From the NCBI RefSeq assembly GCF_003350535.1, contig NZ_QQBB01000003.1, positions 1 to 64,000 on the forward strand: DNA of 64,000 bases, written 5' to 3'. The position numbers and the translations under genes were made by a program. The stretch comes from Microvirga subterranea (lineage in GTDB: Bacteria; Pseudomonadota; Alphaproteobacteria; Rhizobiales; Beijerinckiaceae). Numbering within the stretch: position 1 is the first letter of the stretch; the number at the start of each line of letters is the position of its first letter. The notes beneath the pieces were generated by a model. That model was not told the origin of the DNA and did not search any database. It saw nothing but the letters and a program-made list of their open reading frames with translations. Below are positions 1 to 7,839 of the stretch, in pieces.

Positions 1-99
1 AGGGTGCGCCATCCCCTGCAGCCCCTGCATCCGGAGACCCGCAAGGGCCTCCTGGAGATCGCCCGCCGCCTCGACCCGGTCGTGCTCCGCTGGGGGTGA
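1..99 (+). CDS. C-terminal fragment of an unidentified protein (cut by window edge)
   Basis: The first reading frame is open from base 1 and encodes 32 residues ending in LDPVVLRWG before TGA at 97-99. GC-rich third codon positions fit a real coding end. The bulk of the gene lies outside the window, so I cannot name the family. It points toward the oppositely oriented hydroxy-acid oxidase gene, so the two are convergent with about 260 bp between them. Confidence 0.5.
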   Translation, partial: RVRHPLQPLHPETRKGLLEIARRLDPVVLRWG

Positions 100-361
100 T
101 AAGGACCCACACGAAGGGTTTAGACCCTGGATGCTCTAACAGGCGGTTGCCTCAGCCAGAAGTTCCTTTCCGGTTCTTGCCCTCTGTCAAGAGATCTGGA
201 TCGAGCCAATTTGGCACACGCCAGTCGCCTGTGAGCCAACCCATGACATTCCCCTGCCCTACGCGAACGTCTCCTCTAGCTGGGTTAGCTGCCGTTAGCC
301 CAACGTCTCAGATGTGCCAACACCCGACCTTCCCACCTCGCCGCCACTCCTGGCAGAACTC

Positions 362-1639
362 TCAAGGACGGGTCCCAGCCACGCCGCTGAGCCTGAGCAG
401 TCGATCCGGGTGCATCTCGTCGAGAGAGTTGATCCCGAGCAGACCCATGTTTCGGCTGATCTCGGACGCAAGGATGTTGATGGCGTGACTGACGCCGGCT
501 TCGCCCCCGATTGCGGCCGCGTAAACGAACGGGCGGCCGACGAAGACGAATGCCGCACCAAGAGCGATCGCCTTCAGCACGTCCGAACCCCGCCGGACAC
601 CGCCGTCCATCATGACAGGAATTGTTGCGCCCACGGCATCCACAATCATCGGCAGGGCACGGAGCGGCGAGACCGTACCATCGAGTTGCCGCCCCCCATG
701 GTTCGAAACGATGATGCCATCGACACCACTGTCCCGGGCGGTGCATGCATCCTCTTTGGACATGATGCCCTTGATGACGAGGCACCCCTTCCACCGCTCC
801 CGGATCAGCTCTAGATGACGCCAGTTCAGGTGATCCTTGGCCCCGAAGTCCCGCATCACGCTCCTGGCCAGGATCGGCGCACCACGTGTCGCGTAGGAAT
901 TCTCAAAGTGAGGCATCCCGTGCTTCAATAACGTCCGAAGAAACGTGTTCAACGTCCAGTTCGGACGTATCATGCCGTCCCAGGCCAGACGCAGACTGGG
1001 CCGAAGAGGAGTGGAGAAACCAGCTCGAACATTGTTCTCGCGATTGGCCAGAACAGCCGTGTCCACGGTCAGCACGAGGGTCCCGAAGCCCGCTCGCTCC
1101 ACCCGCTCCAGCAATCCGAGGATCCGATCCGGTTCACCCGGCAGATAGGCCTGGAACCAAGCCTCAGGATTCGCCTTAACGACGTCCTCGAGACGGATAA
1201 GGGACGACCCGCTCATCACCATCGGGATGTTCGCCCGCCCGGCTGCCTGCGCCAGGACGAGATCGCCACGATAGGCGGACAAAGCACTGATCCCCATCGG
1301 GGCGATCCCAAAGGGAGCCGCATAGGCGCGGCCAAACAGTTCGACCTTCTGCGTTCGCTTGGAGACGTCGACGAGCACCCTCGGGAGGAAGCCGAGCTCC
1401 CTGAAGGCTGACCGGTTGTCACGAAGGGAGGCGTTGGTCTCGGCAGCCCCCGATACGTACCCGAAAATCGGGCGCGGCAGATGGCGGCGCGCCTCGTTCT
1501 CGAAATCGTCGAGTGACAGGATCCGGCGAAGGCGTCGAGGGAGAGCGGGAGGGGGCGTTCGCGCGCTGCCCTGAACAGGTGTCCCCTCCAGGTCCGTCGC
1601 GGAACGCTTCAAACCGCCGGGCGTGTCAAATGCTCCCAT
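362..1639 (-). CDS. FMN-dependent alpha-hydroxy-acid oxidase/dehydrogenase (LldD/GOX family)
   Basis: The 425-residue product belongs to the FMN-dependent alpha-hydroxy-acid dehydrogenase family (L-lactate, glycolate, mandelate oxidases), which oxidises a 2-hydroxy acid to the 2-oxo acid. The TIM-barrel covers about residues 40-415. Visible family landmarks are FGYVSGAAE near residue 60 with the active-site Tyr, the FMN-contacting Lys290, the catalytic base His314 inside SNHGGRQLDG with Arg317, and the phosphate-binding DGGVRRG at 345-351. The first 35 residues are a non-conserved extension. It lies upstream of, and on the same strand as, the TctABC transporter genes, separated by 190 bp that hold a long hairpin, so it may be transcribed separately. 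The context suggests it oxidises a transported hydroxy acid. The exact substrate cannot be read from sequence. Confidence 0.9.
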   Translation of the reverse strand: MGAFDTPGGLKRSATDLEGTPVQGSARTPPPALPRRLRRILSLDDFENEARRHLPRPIFGYVSGAAETNASLRDNRSAFRELGFLPRVLVDVSKRTQKVELFGRAYAAPFGIAPMGISALSAYRGDLVLAQAAGRANIPMVMSGSSLIRLEDVVKANPEAWFQAYLPGEPDRILGLLERVERAGFGTLVLTVDTAVLANRENNVRAGFSTPLRPSLRLAWDGMIRPNWTLNTFLRTLLKHGMPHFENSYATRGAPILARSVMRDFGAKDHLNWRHLELIRERWKGCLVIKGIMSKEDACTARDSGVDGIIVSNHGGRQLDGTVSPLRALPMIVDAVGATIPVMMDGGVRRGSDVLKAIALGAAFVFVGRPFVYAAAIGGEAGVSHAINILASEISRNMGLLGINSLDEMHPDRLLRLSGVAGTRP

Positions 1640-1722
1640 GAATGTCTTCTCTCAAATTACCGATGAATGAGGAACGGCACGATGCACCGGCGACCGACCG
1701 TCGCTCCTCAAGCAGCAGAATA

Positions 1723-1742
1723 GGACCATCAATCCATGGTCC
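1723..1742. repeat. Short perfect inverted repeat between oxidase and tctA
   Basis: GGACCAT (1723-1729) and ATGGTCC (1736-1742) form a perfect 7-bp inverted repeat with a 6-base centre. It lies about 90 bp upstream of the oxidase start codon at 1639, in promoter territory. It could be an operator, for example for the neighbouring IclR protein. This is inference. Confidence 0.4.
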
Positions 1743-1757
1743 AGGGTCCGAAAGGAG

Positions 1758-1794
1758 CCCGACGAGGCCGCGAACCGCGGATGGCCTTGTCGGG
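1758..1794 (-). terminator. Long hairpin downstream of tctA
   Basis: CCCGACGAGGCC (1758-1769) pairs with GGCCTTGTCGGG (1783-1794) over 12 bp with a single G-U. The hairpin sits 36 bp past the tctA stop codon on the minus strand. There is no clean T-run after it, so it may be a weak or Rho-assisted terminator, or an mRNA-stabilising stem. Confidence 0.5.
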
Positions 1795-1830
1795 ACCAGA
1801 TCCCAACAAGCCATTCCTCGCCTGAGTGTC

Positions 1831-3339
1831 TTAGGCCTCCTCCTCCACGAAGGCTTCCTCACGGGTCTTGCGGATCGCCGGCACCAGCAGCAGGACGAAC
1901 AGGGCCGCGGAGGCGATCAGAAGCGCAAGGCTGATGGGCCTCTCGATGAAGACGCTCGGGCTTCCCTGCGAGATCAGCATGGCCCGTCGCAGATTCGTCT
2001 CCAGCAAGGGGCCGAGAACGAAGCCGAGCAGCAGCGGCCCGGGCTCGCACTTCGCCTTCCGGAACAGATAACCGAGGAAGCCGAAGCCAACCGCCAGGGC
2101 GACGTCGAAGGCGCGGTTGCTGACGCTGTAGACGCCAACGCAGCAGAACACGAGGATCGCCGGGTAGAGGAGACGGTACGGCACTGTCAGGAGCTTAACC
2201 CACAGGCCGATCAACGGCAGATTGATGACCAGCAGCATCAGGTTTCCGATCCACATGCTGGCGATGAGTCCCCAGAACAGATCCGGCTGGTTGTGCATGA
2301 CGGAGGGACCCGGCGTAATGCCATGGATCGTCATGGCGCCCAGCAGCATGGCCATCACGGCATTCGAGGGAATCCCGAGCGTCAGCAAGGGAATGAACGA
2401 CGACTGGGCTCCGGCGTTGTTGGCCGCCTCGGGACCTGCCACACCCTGGATGGCACCCCTGCCGAACTCTTTCGGGTTGCGCGAAACCTTCTTTTCCAGA
2501 GTGTAGGCACTGAACGCGCTGAGCGTTGCGCCACCGCCGGGAAGGATGCCGAGAAACGTCCCGAGGCCTGTTCCACGAAGAACCGCCGGCCATGCCTTCC
2601 GGAAGTCGTCGCGTGTCGGCCAGAGGCTCGTGATTTTGGTTGCGATCAACCCCCGGGATTCCGGGGTTTCGAGATTGACGATGATTTCGGCAATGCCGAA
2701 GAGGCCGACGGCGATGACGACGAACTCGATGCCGTCAAAGAGTTCCACTGCCCCGAAGGTAAGGCGCTCGGACCCGCTGTTCACGTCGGTGCCAACCCAG
2801 CCGAGAAGAAGCCCGATGCCGATCATGCCAATGGCCTTGATCACGGACCCGCTGGCCAGGATCGTCGCGCACAGCAATCCGAAGATCGTCAGCGAGAAGT
2901 ACTCCGCCGGGCCGAACGAGAGCGCAAAGCCTGCCAGCGTTGGTCCCGCAACCGCTAGCCCGATGGTCGATACCGTGCCGGCGAAGAACGATCCCAAGGC
3001 CGCGATGGCGAGTGCCGCTCCCGCCCGGCCTTGCTTCGCCATCTGGTAGCCATCAATCGCCGTGACTACCGAGGACGCCTCACCTGGCAGATTCACCAGG
3101 ATGGCAGTCGTCGACCCACCGTACTGTGCGCCGTAGAAGATACCCGCGAGCATGATCAGCGCCGCCAACGGCGGCAGGAAGAACGTGATCGGCAGGAGGA
3201 TCGCCAGCGTTGCGGTCGGACCAATCCCTGGAAGCACGCCGATCAGCGTACCCAGCAGAGCGCCAATAAGACAAAATAGGAGATTGGTCGGGGTAACAGC
3301 CGTGCTGAACCCGAGAATGAGTGAATCAAAGAATTCCAT
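1831..3339 (-). CDS. tctA: Tripartite tricarboxylate transporter large permease TctA
   Basis: The 502-residue protein is the large membrane subunit of a tripartite tricarboxylate transporter (TTT). It has about 11-12 hydrophobic segments through its whole length. The family signatures GALLGTLIGVLPGIGPTAT near residue 25, AQYGGSTTAIL near 72 and GIPSNAVMAML in the second repeat are present. It drives uptake of a carboxylate delivered by the periplasmic TctC, probably with a cation gradient. Its ATG overlaps the TGA of tctB by one base (TGATG at 3337-3341), so the two are translationally coupled. TTT substrates range from citrate to aromatic acids, and the partner genes here argue for a hydroxy- or oxo-acid. 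Confidence 0.95.
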   Translation of the reverse strand: MEFFDSLILGFSTAVTPTNLLFCLIGALLGTLIGVLPGIGPTATLAILLPITFFLPPLAALIMLAGIFYGAQYGGSTTAILVNLPGEASSVVTAIDGYQMAKQGRAGAALAIAALGSFFAGTVSTIGLAVAGPTLAGFALSFGPAEYFSLTIFGLLCATILASGSVIKAIGMIGIGLLLGWVGTDVNSGSERLTFGAVELFDGIEFVVIAVGLFGIAEIIVNLETPESRGLIATKITSLWPTRDDFRKAWPAVLRGTGLGTFLGILPGGGATLSAFSAYTLEKKVSRNPKEFGRGAIQGVAGPEAANNAGAQSSFIPLLTLGIPSNAVMAMLLGAMTIHGITPGPSVMHNQPDLFWGLIASMWIGNLMLLVINLPLIGLWVKLLTVPYRLLYPAILVFCCVGVYSVSNRAFDVALAVGFGFLGYLFRKAKCEPGPLLLGFVLGPLLETNLRRAMLISQGSPSVFIERPISLALLIASAALFVLLLVPAIRKTREEAFVEEEA

Positions 3340-3803
3340 CAGAATGGCCCCAACGGCATCTGGACGCCCAGTCCAACGATGAAAACGAGGATGCCGAAAA
3401 TCGTCAGCACCACGATGGAGGCGGCGATCTCGCGGAGCCGGGTCTCAGGATCGGCTAGGCTGCCGATGCCAATGAGCCATGCGGCCGCAATGATGAACCC
3501 CAAGGATCCCGCTGCATAGGCGAAGCCGGCGACCGCGAGGAGAATGATCAGGAGCGGACGCAGACGAATGACCCCGATTGGTTCGCTCGAACTCATGAGG
3601 CCCATGATGGTTACCCCGAGGCCGATCAGCAGGATCAGCGCCGAGACGATCAGCGGAAGGTAACCCGGACCCATCATGGCGGCATTGCCCATCCTCAGGT
3701 CACGCCCGGCCCAAAGGCCGAGCGCTCCGATGACGATGAAAATCAACCCAGCAAGAAGATCAGGTTTGTTACCTTTCCGCCCGAGTTCCGAGCGGTTGGC
3801 CAT
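3339..3803 (-). CDS. tctB: Tripartite tricarboxylate transporter small permease TctB
   Basis: The 154-residue protein, MANRSELG at its start, has four predicted transmembrane segments (LLAGLIFIVIGALGLW, LPLIVSALILLIGLGVTI, LLIILLAVAGFAYAA, IVVLTIFGILVFIVGLG) typical of TctB. A longer upstream open frame exists, but it runs inside tctC. The ATG at 3801-3803 overlaps the TAA of tctC by one base (TAATG), which fixes the start and implies coupling. TctB is the poorly conserved partner of TctA in the inner membrane. Confidence 0.9.
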   Translation of the reverse strand: MANRSELGRKGNKPDLLAGLIFIVIGALGLWAGRDLRMGNAAMMGPGYLPLIVSALILLIGLGVTIMGLMSSSEPIGVIRLRPLLIILLAVAGFAYAAGSLGFIIAAAWLIGIGSLADPETRLREIAASIVVLTIFGILVFIVGLGVQMPLGPF

Positions 3804-4762
3804 TATTGCACCCAGGGTGTCTTGTTCCAGATGTCCTGGAACGATTGCAGGCGCTTCGGCATCTGCTGCTCCCATTCCTCGCCCGACAGATAGGCGAGCG
3901 GAAGAGCGAGCTTCTTAGCCTCTTCCTTGAACTCGGGACTCTCGACGACCCTCTTCACGGCTTCCGAGAACTTGGCGCGGATATCGGCCGGAATGTCCCG
4001 GCGTGCAGCCAGACCACGTTCTGAACTCATGAATACCTCGAAGCCCTCCTCCTTAGCCGTCGGGACATCTGGCGCTTCAGGAGAGCGCTTGTCGCCGAAC
4101 GTAACCAACGGGCGAATGGTGCTCAGATCGCCACCTGCGAATTCGCTGACGTTCAGGCCACCCGTCGTGATGTGTCCGCCGAGAAGGGCTGTTCGGGTTT
4201 CACCGGCGCCGGGAAACGGGACGTGGGTCAGCGTCACACCGGCTGCTTGCTCCAGAAGGATCATCGCAAGATGGTCATCGGTGCCGACGCCGGAGGTGCC
4301 AACCGACACAGACCCCGGTTTCGCCTTGGCCTGGGCGATGAGATCCTTGAGCGATTTGATCGGGGAGTCGGCCTTCACGACGTAAGCAGTCGGATCGTCG
4401 ACGATACGGGCCACGGCCTGGATGCTCTTCGGGTCGTAACGCAGCTTGCGCTGCACCTGCATGGACAGATAGCCGGGCGTGTTGATGAACGAGAAAGTGT
4501 ACCCGTCCGGCTTGGCCTGGGAGAGATAGGTATAAGCGATCTCGCCCGAAGCGCCGGGCTTGTTGACGATCACGGTCTTCGCGCCGAGCTCTTTCTCCAG
4601 GAAAGGCTGCATCGCACGAGCCATGACGTCGGTGCTTCCGCCTGGCGCGAACGCAACGACGATCTCGATGGGACGATCTTTCGGCCACTCGGCGTGAGCG
4701 GCTGTCGCCGCGGCGCTTACCGTGAGCGCGCCGATACAAAGCGTTTTAAGAACCTTAAACAC
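3803..4762 (-). CDS. tctC: TctC/Bug-type periplasmic substrate-binding protein
   Basis: The 319-residue protein starts with a Sec signal peptide (MFKVLKTLCIGALTVSAAATAAHA, cleavage before EWP) and continues as a Bug-family solute receptor. The family signatures PIEIVVAFAPGGSTDVMAR and KPGASGEIAY form the first ligand loop, and VGTSGVGTDDHLA forms the second. Bug receptors bind one carboxylate of their ligand through these two loops, so a carboxylic acid substrate is expected. It is the first gene of the tctCBA transcription unit. The IclR gene lies 44 bp further upstream on the same strand, so the four genes may be one operon. Confidence 0.95.
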   Translation of the reverse strand: MFKVLKTLCIGALTVSAAATAAHAEWPKDRPIEIVVAFAPGGSTDVMARAMQPFLEKELGAKTVIVNKPGASGEIAYTYLSQAKPDGYTFSFINTPGYLSMQVQRKLRYDPKSIQAVARIVDDPTAYVVKADSPIKSLKDLIAQAKAKPGSVSVGTSGVGTDDHLAMILLEQAAGVTLTHVPFPGAGETRTALLGGHITTGGLNVSEFAGGDLSTIRPLVTFGDKRSPEAPDVPTAKEEGFEVFMSSERGLAARRDIPADIRAKFSEAVKRVVESPEFKEEAKKLALPLAYLSGEEWEQQMPKRLQSFQDIWNKTPWVQ

Positions 4763-4806
4763 AGTTTCCTCTCCTTATATGATCACGGTGATCGGGTTTA
4801 TTCGCC

Positions 4807-5568
4807 TCAGATTTGAGCGGATGCGCGTAGCCCGAGGTTCGAATTCTGCTCCTCGGTCTTCCCGCCGAGTTGTCGTGTCAGTTCGCTGGCAATGGATCTC
4901 AACGGCTCGAGATGGCGGGCAATCGCCTCATCGTCGAAGCGGCTCTTCGGGCCGGTCACGGCGAGAACGCCGGCGAGCTGTTGACCGATCCTGAACACCG
5001 GATAGGCGACGCTGCCGACCTGCGGATCGCGCTCACCGCATGTTGCGTAATAGAAGTCGCGCCGGATCCGATCATAGAGCTCGCCCGGTTCGCCGCCGAA
5101 GGCGAGGAGCACGCGTCCCGGCGCACCGCGGTCGAGCGGAAGCAGATCGCCGGTCCGGGCATGATGGCCAATGGATTGCGGTGAATCCACCCGAAACAGG
5201 CAGAGGCGCATGTCGCCTTCGCGAACGTAGAACGCTGCGCTCTCACCTGTCTCTTGAGCCAAGCGGCGGAGTGCCGGCTGAACGTAATCTTCGATTCGGA
5301 AGCCCGCCTGATAGAGCGTTCCCAACCGGGCAAGCTTCGGTCCCAAGCGCCAGCTCGCATCATCGTTGCGGACGAGGTAGCCGGCCCGAGCGAGTGACTT
5401 CGTAAAGCGGAGAACAGTCGGCTTCGAGAGGCCAACACGCCGCGCCAGCTCCGCCAGACTCAACGAGCGGTCGTCGGCCGTAAATGCATCGAGCACCGAC
5501 AAGGCACGCTCGACAGCGATGACCCCGCCTTCCTCTCGCGCCTCGATGTCCAAAGCTTCTCTTGCCAT
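4807..5568 (-). CDS. IclR family transcriptional regulator
   Basis: The protein has an N-terminal winged helix (AVERALSVLDAFTADDRSLSLAELARR-type, then VGLSKPTVLRFTKSLARAGY) and a C-terminal IclR effector domain with DRGAPGRVLLAF and SVAYPVFR. I chose ATG 5566-5568 (MAREALDI). The longer frame begins with GTG at 5601 without a ribosome site and would overlap an inverted repeat that looks like an operator. It is divergent from the hydroxyacid dehydrogenase gene and directly upstream of tctC, so it most likely controls both directions of the module in response to the transported acid or a breakdown product. Confidence 0.9.
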   Translation of the reverse strand: MAREALDIEAREEGGVIAVERALSVLDAFTADDRSLSLAELARRVGLSKPTVLRFTKSLARAGYLVRNDDASWRLGPKLARLGTLYQAGFRIEDYVQPALRRLAQETGESAAFYVREGDMRLCLFRVDSPQSIGHHARTGDLLPLDRGAPGRVLLAFGGEPGELYDRIRRDFYYATCGERDPQVGSVAYPVFRIGQQLAGVLAVTGPKSRFDDEAIARHLEPLRSIASELTRQLGGKTEEQNSNLGLRASAQI

Positions 5569-5570
5569 AA

Positions 5571-5609
5571 GCGTTTCACTCTGCGTAACGCCATTTCTCA
5601 CTATGAAAT
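5571..5609. promoter_or_regulatory. Candidate IclR operator region
   Basis: Two inverted repeats lie side by side at the head of the iclR gene: GCGTT (5571-5575) with AACGC (5587-5591), and ATTTC (5593-5597) with GAAAT (5605-5609). IclR proteins commonly bind such short palindromes next to their own gene. The position between two divergent transcription units fits autoregulation plus control of the dehydrogenase. No binding data exist here, so this is inference from position and symmetry. Confidence 0.45.
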
Positions 5610-5819
5610 AGCGCAGAAATATGCTTCTGTCAAAGCTTGTCGCCGCGCAAGAAACTGTCTCGATGCGACGCTTGTTTGTTCATCAAGTTTTTGCGGGCCT
5701 AGAGGCTGTGTCGCGGGTCAACCGGGGGACAGGTCACGAAATGGGAGAAGAATGTGCTGGGAAATCAGCCTGGTGAAGCTGCGCCGAAGAAGGCGGCACA
5801 ATCAGCCCAGGAGCGGGCT

Positions 5820-6794
5820 GTGCTTGTCACGGGTTCCGCTCTTGCGGGGGAAGCTGTCGCTGCCCTCGAAGCGCACGGCCTTCAGACTTACTACTGCCCC
5901 CCCTATGCTTCGTCGGACGATATTGCGAAGCTCGCGGCCGATCTTCAGATCGAAGGGCTGATTGTCCGGCAGGGCCAAGTGAACGAGACCGTCATTGCGG
6001 CCTCACCACGTCTCAAGGTCATCGCCAAGCATGGCACCGGCGTCGACAACATCGACCTCGATGCCGCCGCACGATGCGGCATACCGGTTCTTCGAGCGCT
6101 CGGCGCCAACGCGCGATCGGTGGCGGAGCATACGATAGCTCTGATTATCGCCTTGATGAAAGACATCGTCCCGCTGGATCGCGCAGTCAAAGGCGGCGAA
6201 TGGCCCAAGGCGAGCTACGTCGGACGGGATCTTGCCGGGGCAAAACTGGGACTGGTGGGCTTCGGTGCCATCGGGCAGGAGGTCGCGATGCTCGCACGAG
6301 GGCTCGGAATGTCCGTCACGGTCTTCGACCCATACACGACCGAACTGCCGCGCGAGGTCACTCGTGAAACCAACTTCGATACGCTTCTTGCAACATCGGA
6401 CATTGTCAGCCTCCATTGTCCCCTGACAAAGGAAACACGTCACCTCATCAATGCGGAACGCCTCAGGCGCATGAAGCCGACATCCTTCGTCGTAAACACG
6501 GCGCGCGGCGGCATTATCGACGAGTTGGCGCTTGTTGAGGCCCTGCGTGACGGGACCATCGCGGGAGCCGGCCTCGACAGCTTCGCCGAAGAGCCTCCGC
6601 CAAAGGACAGCCCGCTTTGGTCGCTGCCGAACATCATCGTGACCCCGCACACGGGCGGAGCGGCAAAAGGCGCAATGCGGGCCATGGCCGAGACGGCCGC
6701 ACGCCACGTCATCAGCGTCCTCCATGGCAACGGCCCCGATCTCAGGAGCGTCGCGAACCCGACTTTCCAGACCGCAGCATCCGCTGCGCATTAG
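5820..6794 (+). CDS. D-2-hydroxyacid dehydrogenase (phosphoglycerate dehydrogenase-like)
   Basis: About 324 residues of the NAD-dependent D-isomer 2-hydroxyacid dehydrogenase family. The Rossmann fingerprint GLVGFGAIGQEVA is mid-protein, followed by the catalytic Arg in NTARGGIIDE, the Glu in DSFAEEPPP and the His in VTPHTGG. GTG at 5820 is preferred because AGGAG sits at 5808-5812, eight bases upstream. GTG 5754 in the same frame is an alternative adding 22 residues. It interconverts a D-2-hydroxy acid and the 2-oxo acid. It sits upstream of an RraA aldolase on the same strand and divergent from iclR, so a catabolic role in the same acid pathway is more likely than serine biosynthesis. There is no ACT domain. 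Confidence 0.88.
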   Translation: MLVTGSALAGEAVAALEAHGLQTYYCPPYASSDDIAKLAADLQIEGLIVRQGQVNETVIAASPRLKVIAKHGTGVDNIDLDAAARCGIPVLRALGANARSVAEHTIALIIALMKDIVPLDRAVKGGEWPKASYVGRDLAGAKLGLVGFGAIGQEVAMLARGLGMSVTVFDPYTTELPREVTRETNFDTLLATSDIVSLHCPLTKETRHLINAERLRRMKPTSFVVNTARGGIIDELALVEALRDGTIAGAGLDSFAEEPPPKDSPLWSLPNIIVTPHTGGAAKGAMRAMAETAARHVISVLHGNGPDLRSVANPTFQTAASAAH

Positions 6795-6877
6795 CCATGC
6801 CGAAGTGACGCGGTTCGATCCCCGAATTCCGCGCCGTATCCATGAGCATTCAACATCGTGAAAAGGGACCACCAAAA

Positions 6878-7552
6878 GTGACTATCGGATTCAGAGTTCT
6901 GCCTCGCCAGCGCAAAGTCGATGTGGAGGTTGTACAGCAGTTTCGCGAATTGCCCGTCGCCAACGTGAGCGATGTGATGTCGCGTATGACGGCTGCCGGC
7001 TCACGTCTGCGACCGCTCCATGCAGGTGGTGTTCTCGCGGGTCCCGCGCTGACCGTGAAAACCCGCCCGGGCGATAACCTCATGGTCCACAAGGCACTCC
7101 AGATTGCTGAGCCCGGCGACGTCATCTTCGTGGACGCCGGAGGCGATCTGACCAATGCCATCATCGGCGAACTCATGCTCGCCCACGCCGAGAAGATCGG
7201 GCTCGCGGGAATTGTAATCAACGGCGCGGTGCGCGACTACGGTTACATCCGCTCTCACCAGTTTCCCGTTTTTGCCGCGGGCGTGACGCATCGTGGCCCC
7301 TACAAGGATGGTCCGGGCGAGATCAACGTTCCGATCGCCGTCGACGGAATGGTCGTCGAACCTGGCGACCTGATTCTCGGCGACGACGATGGCCTGCTCT
7401 GCGTTCCCTTCGGCGACACCGCGACGATCTACGCCGACGCCAAGGCGAAGCAGGCGGCCGAGGCGAAGATCATGGCGGCGACTCAGGAAGGCAACGTTTC
7501 GAAGCCTTGGGTCGACGAAGCCTTGAAGCGATTGGGATGTGAAGGGGTCTAA
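6878..7552 (+). CDS. RraA-family aldolase/decarboxylase (HMG/CHA aldolase-like)
   Basis: The product of about 224 residues is an RraA-like protein. Visible features are PVANVSDVMSRM near the N-terminus, the hexamer-type core GELMLAHAEKIGLAGIVING, AVRDYG with the metal/substrate Arg-Asp pair, and EPGDLILGDDDGLLCVP. Family members with this layout are 4-hydroxy-4-methyl-2-oxoglutarate or 4-carboxy-4-hydroxy-2-oxoadipate aldolases and oxaloacetate decarboxylases. Others bind RNase E, but that is less likely in this context. I prefer GTG 6878 (VTIGFRVLPR, with AAAGGGA upstream) over ATG 6842, which lacks a ribosome site. It follows the dehydrogenase by 83 bp and is the last gene before a strong terminator. 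Confidence 0.85.
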   Translation: MTIGFRVLPRQRKVDVEVVQQFRELPVANVSDVMSRMTAAGSRLRPLHAGGVLAGPALTVKTRPGDNLMVHKALQIAEPGDVIFVDAGGDLTNAIIGELMLAHAEKIGLAGIVINGAVRDYGYIRSHQFPVFAAGVTHRGPYKDGPGEINVPIAVDGMVVEPGDLILGDDDGLLCVPFGDTATIYADAKAKQAAEAKIMAATQEGNVSKPWVDEALKRLGCEGV

Positions 7553-7568
7553 GTCTGTGACGGTTGAG

Positions 7569-7596
7569 CGACCGGCTGCCTCAGCCGGTCGTTTTT
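7569..7596 (+). terminator. Rho-independent terminator after the RraA gene
   Basis: CGACCGGCTG (7569-7578) and CAGCCGGTCG (7582-7591) form a perfect 10-bp stem with a CCT loop, followed by TTTTT (7592-7596). It ends the dehydrogenase-RraA transcription unit. Confidence 0.92.
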
Positions 7597-7798
7597 CATG
7601 TGGCAAACTCGATTTTTTACTCAATGATCATGCACCGAGCCGTGGCCGGAGGAGAAGGCTACTCCTTGCCGCGCTGCCGTCGCCTCGTGCCGCTGCAAGC
7701 GAAGGTCCGAAATGGGGCATCCGAGGCAATTGCTGACGCCCCGGGAATGTCTGTTTACCCCTCCGTCACCGACATTTTGACCATTTCGCAAATGTGCT

Positions 7799-7827
7799 AG
7801 GACCGGACGCCGCAGACGCCCGGTCCT
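7799..7827 (-). terminator. Hairpin after the aldo/keto reductase gene
   Basis: AGGACCGG (7799-7806) and CCGGTCCT (7820-7827) form a perfect 8-bp stem 13 bp past the reductase stop codon on the minus strand. No T-run follows on that strand, so termination strength is uncertain. Confidence 0.5.
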
Positions 7828-7839
7828 GCACCTCCGCTG

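Noticed and set aside
115..128. AGGGT-TTAG-ACCCT dyad as a fourth copy of the regulon element
   Set aside because: It has one good half-site (AGACCCTGGA), but the second core is not at the 22-bp spacing, so it does not fit the element.
1642..2958. 438-codon plus-strand frame opposite tctA
   Set aside because: It is antisense to a clear transporter gene, has charged low-information composition (many Gln, Asp, Arg) and no family motif.
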